Of a stretch of 64,000 bases of DNA, positions 57,301 through 64,000 are shown in pieces. The notes under the pieces are model-generated. The model did no database searches and had not been told where the DNA came from. It saw only the letters and a list, made by a program, of their open reading frames with translations. Position 1 is the stretch's first letter. Every line of letters begins with the position of its first letter. Location: the NCBI RefSeq assembly GCF_002775205.1, contig NC_036460.1:2548056-2612055 (forward strand). The letters are read 5' to 3'. A program made the translations under genes and the position numbers. This DNA is from Xiphophorus maculatus. Its lineage: Eukaryota > Chordata > Actinopteri > Cyprinodontiformes > Poeciliidae.

Positions 57301-57340
57301 AAAGGAGTAGAAAAGAAATATAGAATTATTTTTTAAATTT
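54315..57340. other. Region upstream of tmem91
   Basis: Probable promoter and intergenic DNA. 55750-56000 is a Tc1-like transposase relic. 55509-55570 resembles the end of the element nested at 6759. No other gene was recognised. Confidence 0.4.
55750..56000 (+). pseudogene. Tc1-like transposase relic
   Basis: The segment carries ttccagcaggacag, then a P-D-L-N-P-I coding motif (gacctgaatccaattggg), the hallmark near the last catalytic residue of fish Tc1 transposases, and ends with the family's ctacaaagtattcacttac. The rest is too short and decayed for activity. A further Tc1-like snippet (ccccacagcatgatgctacc) lies at 63587. Confidence 0.6.
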
Positions 57341-57347
57341 CTGATTT

Positions 57348-57740
57348 GGGGCTGCACAGTGGCGCAGTTGGTAGAACTGGTCCTGGGTTCGATTCCCGGC
57401 CCGGGGTCTTTCTGCACGGAGTCTGCATGTTCTCCCTGTGCATGGTGGGTTCTCTCCGGGTACTCCGGCTTCCTCCCACAGTCCAGAAACATGAGTGTCA
57501 GGTTAATTGGTCTCTCTAAATTCTTCCTAGGTGTGTGTGTGTGTGTACATGGTTGTGTGTCATGTGTGTCTCTGTGTTGCCCTGCGACAGACTGGCGACC
57601 TGTCCAGGTGACCTGGACAGGTGACCCCTCCAGGTGACCTGGACAGGTGACCCCGGCTCTCGCCTGGAACGTAGCTGGAGAGGCAGCAGCTCCTCCTGAC
57701 CCCACTGGGGACCAGGGTGTTAGAAAATGGATGGATGGAT
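57348..57740 (+). mobile_element. tRNA-headed SINE
   Basis: The head gggctgcacagtggcgcagt includes a pol III A box (tggcgcagttgg, 57360-57371), and a B box ggttcgattcc is at 57386-57396. The body has the common fish segment tgcatgttctccctgtgcat and ctccggcttcctcccacagt, a short (gt)n, a local duplication of ccaggtgacctggacaggtg, and a tail of atgg repeats. The layout is that of a tRNA-derived SINE. Confidence 0.8.
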
Positions 57741-57984
57741 TTTCAAATGTTGAAAACATTATTTTGAAAAACTTTCTAGAAAATTTCCAAGTTTTCTAGG
57801 AATTTTTTCAGACCATTTACGAACTTTCTGAGTTTTTGGCAGAAATGTACTCTATATTTCTATCTACAATTGGCCTAAATTGGCCCAATACATTTTATTG
57901 TAGATTCAAGTTTTGAATCTACAATAAAATTTGGGTACATAAAGGGCCAAATATTTCATAACTTGCTGAATTCCAAGTTGGTTA

Positions 57985-58290
57985 GAAACTCAATTAGCCT
58001 ACTCAATTACATTTACTGGAGCAACATTTTGGAAAAAAAACAACCTTTTAGGAGTATTTTTACTATGCTGCACTTTTTAATTTTGCTAACGATTTTGCAT
58101 AATGGTTTTATTATGAAGTATTGCTACTCTTGCTAGAGTAAAAATTCTGACTAACTTCTGTGAATGAACAACAAGATTGTTTTAACCATAAATTCACCAG
58201 ACAAACACTGGCAGTTTTTGTTAAAGTTTCATAAATTTTATACTGAAAGAAATTGATTTGGAGAAATTTTACTTCAGAGTTCCAAATGTT
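57985..58290. repeat. Repeat family A copy
   Basis: Markers tttaggagtatttttactat and attatgaagtattgctactc. Followed by family H AT-rich sequence to about 58520. Confidence 0.55.
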
Positions 58291-59769
58291 GAAAATTTTC
58301 GACTTTAGATAATTTCTGGAACGTTTTTTTTCTAGAGAATTTCTGACATTAATCTAAAAATTTCAGGCTTTTTTTCTTGCACTTTTTCAACTTCTGGAGC
58401 TCAGAAATTTCCAAGATTTTTCTAAACAATTTCTCCCTCACACATTTTCAGCTTTGGAGCCCAGAAATTTCCTTCTTTTTTCTAGAACTTTTCTCAGATT
58501 GATCTTCAAATTTCTGACTTTTTTTGCCAGAGGCACTCCCTTTTCCTCTATCTACAATCTCCCTAACACGCTATTGTACCGAGCGGAAATTATTAATCAA
58601 TTGGGACAACTTTTAAGCTAAACAACTAATTGATAGTTAATCACAAATTGATTAATTGTTTGAAAACGTGTTTTGGAGTTTTCTCAAACACAGAGTTATT
58701 CCTACATAATCCACCGAAATAGACTTCTTTAATGAAATGCAGAGAAATCTCCCTGACATCTTCAGTGACACTGCTGTCTCTCATGAGGATTTTCAGCAAC
58801 TCTGCAGTCTTTTCTCTCTCTCTCTCAGCGCAACACGCCAACTAATCATCCTGGAAGTTATCTGCTGTAAAGCCTCGGCTGATACAAATCGAGCGGATGC
58901 AGATAAAAGCAGGAGCTGCACACGCCTCGCAGGCTCTAATAAAAAGACATCTTGACTAACAGAGATGTCAGGCTGAGGAGACCCAAGCTGGGTTTTTAAA
59001 TTTTTATTTTTTTTTTTTGGAAAGTAGGAGGAAAAAATCTGAGTCGCCCTGCTGCTTATTAAATGGCCCTATTGATTTCATTTCCCAACCCTTTTCTCTT
59101 TCTGCCTCTGCTTGACGAGAGCGAAGGAAACCAAACAGAAAAGATAAGCAAAAAAAAAGAAAGAAAGAAAGAAACAGGCAGGAACATCGAGAGCTCAAAG
59201 TAACACCATGTTCCTATGGAAACACATTCACCGTCAAGTGGAGCGCTCACTGCAGGAGAAATGAAGCTGAGGCTAATTTGCCATTTCAGTGCAGTTCCTC
59301 TGCTTGGCTCGATAAACACTGAACCTCCTGGTAAGGAGGTTTCTGTCATTTTACAGCCGCAGACGATCGGTTATTTCCTCTGCATGGTTAAAAATAAAAA
59401 CAGATAAACACAGTCACACTCAGCGCTGACTATTTAACCCCGCTGTGCAAAAATTCTAATCAATCCGCGGCGTACGCCCAATCTGACCTCTGACACGCAG
59501 CTCATTCTGTTTCCAGATTATAGTAGAATCAGACGCTACAGTCATTTGCAGCCTTGCATCATTTACTCTCAAGCACTTCCAACTCAAACCAAAAACACAC
59601 AGCTGGTGCTCATGTGCAGAAAAGCCAGAGGAGTAAGAAATCATCCATCTGCAATATGTTGCACATGGTTCCAGCATCTCTCTGCAGGGAGCGTGTTGTT
59701 ATGTATGTTAGACACAGAGTATACAGTGTGAAGGAACTGGCTGCAGCTCACGGTCTTATGCTGTTTGTG

Positions 59770-59772
<3 letters not shown>

Positions 59773-59840
<68 letters not shown>

Positions 59841-59852
59841 CGTGTGTGTGTG
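59773..59852. repeat. (TG)n microsatellite
   Basis: About 40 dinucleotide units of gt with two gc interruptions. A good candidate for length polymorphism. A smaller (aaag)n run is at 59152-59175. Confidence 0.97.
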
Positions 59853-60472
59853 TTGAAATTCTCTCCAAGGATGAAATTTATAGATGTACTGGCTTGTATG
59901 GAAGGCAAAAAGTGCTACATTCATGAATAAAAATGAAAAATTAATACAGTGATAAATTTGATAAAATTTCACTTGAACTGTATGCAGTTATCATGGGTTC
60001 CGAGCCAACTGATATATAAATAAAAGACGTGTATTTTGTATTTTCCATGTTCATAGTATTATGATAACAATAAAAGTGACGATAATAACTACTTACTTTT
60101 TAAGGTAACTATATGGCTGCGACAGCAACTGCTCTTGAAAATCATTCCTATTTGTAATACACTTCTTTAGGACACCAGCCACATAAAGAAGTATTATTTG
60201 TATTTATTTATATTTTTAAATTTAATGGTATTTATCGATGCTTACATTGAACAAACAGTTGAGAAAATATTAAAACTATCAATCCTGACAATACGGATAG
60301 TTTTGACAACAATAAATCAAAATTCTCAGCATTACAAAATATTAATCAGAGTAAATGATAAATGATAAATGAAAGATAAATGAACGTCCTTCGCTCCAAC
60401 TTATAGCACAATCAAGTGTCTACTTTACCGTCAGTTGTTACAAACAGGCTGTACATATCAAACATAAACAAA

Positions 60473-61164
60473 ACCTAATTTGAAATTGGGCTTCTGTCTC
60501 TTTAAGAAGCTCCTGCTCTTTCCAACATTCTGCTTTCAGAACGTTTAACCACTAAGCCGTTTACAACTTTTTTAAGGAGCGTTGGAGAGAAGTTCCACCA
60601 GGTATCGGCTAATCCAGATAGTTGGCACCTCCTTAAAAAGTCTTAAATTCATGTAACAATAGTTAAGGCCGTAAAATGTCTTAAGGAAATGCAAGTTGGC
60701 TTTAATTATGTTAATTACAGGTCTTAAATTTGGTTGTGACTGGACTATCTAATCTTGTCATGGGACTTTTCTGCCAGGCAAAGGTTTGACTCTCACACAA
60801 ACGTCTTTGTTGCTTTCTGTGACTCCAGGTGGTTGAGGCTAACGCTAACTAGTTGCCAATATGGGACTATCACAATATAATATAATATATAATAATATCA
60901 CAACCAAATTTAAGACCTGTAATTAACGTAATTAAAGCCAACTTGCGTTTCCTTAAGACATTTTAAGGCCTTAACTATTGATATGTGAATTTAAGACTTT
61001 TTAAGGAGGTGCCAACTATCTGGATTAGCCGATACCTGGTGGAACTTCTCTCCAACCCTCCTTAAAAAAGTTGTAAACGGCTTAGTGGTTAAACGTTCTG
61101 AAAGCAGAATGTTGGAAAGAGCAGGAGCTTCTTAAAGAGACAGAAGCCCAATTTCAAATTAGGT
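60473..61164. repeat. Large inverted repeat, 267-bp arms
   Basis: The left arm 60473-60739 and right arm 60898-61164 are near-perfect inverse copies of equal length, with only about ten differences by eye (for example attatg against attacg). They flank a 158-bp spacer. Arm ends read acctaatttgaaattggg and cccaatttcaaattaggt. No coding frame. Parts (gaaagagcaggag) resemble MITE family E, so it may be a fold-back transposon or a recent inverted duplication. Confidence 0.9.
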
Positions 61165-64000
61165 GCTAACTAGCTAGGTAATTTTGAGCTTCTTCTCATC
61201 AGATTGAAACTTTACACCCAAAAGGATGTAAAGAAACCTATAAATAGCAGGAAGGAAATACAACTATTTAGCTTCTTTTTGTTTTAAGCCATTTTTGTTA
61301 TTATGAGACATGAAACTGGGAACACCTCCTAATAGTTTAGGTACCTCAAATTTCAAGTCAACTACAATCTTGTTTATATACCAAATAAAAAACCTGATTT
61401 ACTGTTTTTCATCATCAACAAGACAAAAAGCAAGAGTGTGGATTAGAACAAAAAAGAAAATAAACACTATAATTACAATAGGCCTTCGCAGCGCTTTCTC
61501 TTCGTGGACCTAAAAAACATCTTATGTCATTTTTAAAGCTTTGGCCGAAGGATAAGCATGAAAAGGGATTGGCTGATTCCTGGATTCTTAGAAATTAAGC
61601 ATTTCAACATTAAATTGAATCCTGGAAAAGATTGGATGCCAGTAGAAAGGCCAGCTCAGCTCTAATGTGGTGTTAGAAGACGTGTTGCTGCAGTTTGGAG
61701 GAACTGAAAGCATCTCACTAAAGGACCCTACGGGTGTAACAACAACCAAGTTCATACTGACCATCCCTGGCACAGCCCTCAATGTTTGGCAAATACGGCG
61801 TTGTTTCATACCTGTACACATTGAGAAGCAGTTACTTCTGTTTACACCAAAAACTGAACAGAAAGGACTCCCAGGTATCACTAAACTCTGTTTTTTGTGG
61901 AATATTAAGGTTTCTTGTGAAAAAAGAAACTGTGGATTGAACCAAAAATTTACATAAGGCTGGACAAATAATCATATCACAAATAATATCACAACAAACA
62001 TGATTATTCAATAAGTTCACTGAACTCTAGCTAAGCTATGTTGGTGGAATCAATTAGGTTGTGTTCACACTGCAGCCTGAAGACCCAATTCCAATTTTTT
62101 GTCAGATCAGATTTTTTTGCCGTGGCCGTTCACATTTCCAAATATATGAGACCTGTGTGTTCTGCAGTGTGAACAGGCAAACGACCTGAAAGTGTGCTGC
62201 ATGTGCAGTAGAGGGCGCAGTAGCGTCAGCGTTCTCAGTGTTCTGCCAACCGCCATAAAATGAAGAAGTGCTCAGGGTTTGCGGAAGTAAACATGGAGGC
62301 TAACAGTGGAGCTTAGCCTTCACATTTCAAGTTCCGACCGGAGCAGCATAGTAACAACTTAATCCTCATTATCGTCCGTCATGGTTGTTGTTTTTCTTCC
62401 TCCGTGCCGAGCATCAGGATACAGAATAGGGACATTTGTCGCGTAACAGTGACGTTCAGTTTGGATGAATGCGATCTGGACGTTGGGTCACATTAGAATC
62501 GGATACGTATCGGATACTAAAGTGGCCTGGATCGCATTCGAAAAGAATCCGACCTGTTCTGCGTGGCTTTATTACTGCTAATAGCTCAGGTACATTGTGA
62601 AATTAAGCTAAGCTAAGATAAGTAGAGCTAAGCTAACATCAGATAAGCTAAGCGAAGATAGTTTTGTTAGTCTGCCAGGAGGGAAATTTGTCTTAGAAGA
62701 GAATAGGCTGCAATACAACAAAGATGATAAATAATACTTCTAAGTCACTAACAATAAATACATAAAACTATAAATGATTAAAAGACATGCATCAAATACT
62801 CAAAGTAGCACATTGTTATGCAACATTAATGTGTAAAAAAAAAACATGATTACTATCCACACAAACATATAAAATGTTTTAACTTCTGAACTACATCATA
62901 AATAAATTGTTAAAAATTGGACACTATTGAGTGTTTGATACCAAACATGCATCAGAACTGCTTTTAGAATAAATAAAACAGCTGATTCTGGACAAATTAG
63001 AGAAAATAAAATTTTAAATTCACTGAATTTGCTGCAGAATAAATAGTAGTTCAAATAAATCAACAATAAAGCCTAAAATAATGCTATTTATGTCCATGAA
63101 GCGTGTGTTTTCATTTGGTCTTTGAGGCGAAGTATAATTATCAAGTCTCAAACTGTCAACAGCCTTGATAAAGACTGCGATAGCAGCTTGTTTGTTGCTT
63201 GTAAAAGCAAACAAACACTTTTATCTGAGTGAATAAAGCTGTGAAAGTGTCAGGTTAGCTGACAAGCATCGCCAAACTGCCACAGCGATTCCTGCAGTAA
63301 CTGCACAGATGTCATCCTGACTGTTCACATCATCCAAACTGCAGCACAACAACCTGAACGTGCCGCACGTTTCAACAGCTTCAATTAAAGGAAAAGTGCT
63401 CATGTTTATGTTCTTTACCAAAAAATATACCAACTTTTTTTATTATTTATTTGACGTTTGTTGCAAAAAAATAATAAATGTTGCTTTTGATTGCAAACTT
63501 TAAGGTCTGTTAACTTAAAATGTAAATCAAGGGTGTCCAAAGTGAGGTCTTAGCCTAGCTTTTCTTCACACGTTAGCATCAGAAAAGCCCCACAGCATGA
63601 TGCTACCACTACCATTTGGTCTTATTCAGTTTCAACGTCTTAGAGTAGCCTTTTCTGACTTCTTGTGTTTTTTTAGCCCATGTGGCAAAACGTTTGGACA
63701 CCTCTGATGTAAATTAAATGTTTATTTTTAAATCTATAAAACTCTTAATCTGTGATTCTCTTAATGAAGCTGATAAAGTAAAAAAGCAGTTTGGAAAACA
63801 TCTCCAAATAATTAAAAAAAGGTAGGATAAGGATAATTTAGCAAATTAATTCCCTAAATTATATATATATATAAAATAATAATTTTAATGCATATTACTA
63901 CGCCTTTTTGTTTAGTTTTATGTACCTTCTCGTATTTAATTTTCCCTTTATCTTGTTTGTTTGCATCTAGTTTTTAAACCCCCCTAATGATTTCTAATCT
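61165..64000. other. Gene-free right end
   Basis: 62040-62570 resembles a non-autonomous DNA element: it starts tgttcacactgcag and contains a second inverse tctgcagtgtgaac, with a cgatctggacg-type 3' part. 63528-63712 is a family G block with a Tc1-like snippet. The rest is AT-rich with no supported gene. Confidence 0.4.

Noticed and set aside
57112-57759. 215-residue minus-strand frame
   Set aside because: It runs antisense through the tRNA-headed SINE and flanking AT-rich repeat.
59554-59972. Cys/Val and His/Thr repeat peptides
   Set aside because: Translation of the (TG)n microsatellite on each strand.
61588-61957. Overlapping frames of ~96 residues on both strands
   Set aside because: No recognised motif, no splice context and no codon bias visible. 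Probably repeat-derived sequence.

Overview
The window is nuclear DNA of a ray-finned fish, most likely a teleost. Genes are split into many short exons with GT..AG introns, the predicted proteins match vertebrate orthologues, and the non-coding DNA is packed with repeats typical of fish: small inverted-repeat DNA transposons, Tc1-like remnants, a tRNA-headed SINE, an L1-type LINE and microsatellites. I cannot name the genus from sequence alone.

Layout. 1-2.6 kb: the 3' end of a membrane-anchored immunoglobulin-like gene (+). 4.2-20.6 kb: a complete 24-exon ints4 (+), Integrator subunit 4. 21.3-25.1 kb: aamdc (-), tail-to-tail with ints4. 25.9-37.7 kb: a multi-exon, apparently non-coding gene (-) whose introns hold six H/ACA snoRNAs that I found by folding, plus one C/D candidate. 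A nearly full-length L1 retrotransposon (+, 31.9-37.5 kb, with a 15-bp target-site duplication and a long poly-A tail) sits in its first intron. 38.75-42.0 kb: a complete six-exon exosc5 (+). 47.1-54.3 kb: a three-exon tmem91-like gene (-). 54.3-64 kb: no gene recognised; it holds repeats, including a SINE, a long (TG)n tract and a striking 267-bp-arm inverted repeat.

The main find is the snoRNA cluster. Each H/ACA candidate shows hairpin, H box (ANANNA), hairpin and ACA three bases from the 3' end, all on the minus strand, each in a different intron of a chain of small exons with good splice sites. The putative first exon begins with a pyrimidine tract like the 5'TOP of snoRNA host genes. 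Two candidates in neighbouring introns are paralogues that keep the sequence around their guide pockets but differ in their apical stems. The count resembles the mammalian TAF1D cluster (six H/ACA and two C/D), but that link is inference.

Taken together, ints4 (snRNA 3' processing), the snoRNA host (rRNA/snRNA modification guides) and exosc5 (exosome ring) make a run of RNA-maturation genes. Whether this is more than chance is unknown. Exon coordinates were read by eye from splice signals and reading frame. Phases close exactly for ints4 (976 codons), aamdc (122), exosc5 (220) and tmem91 (236).
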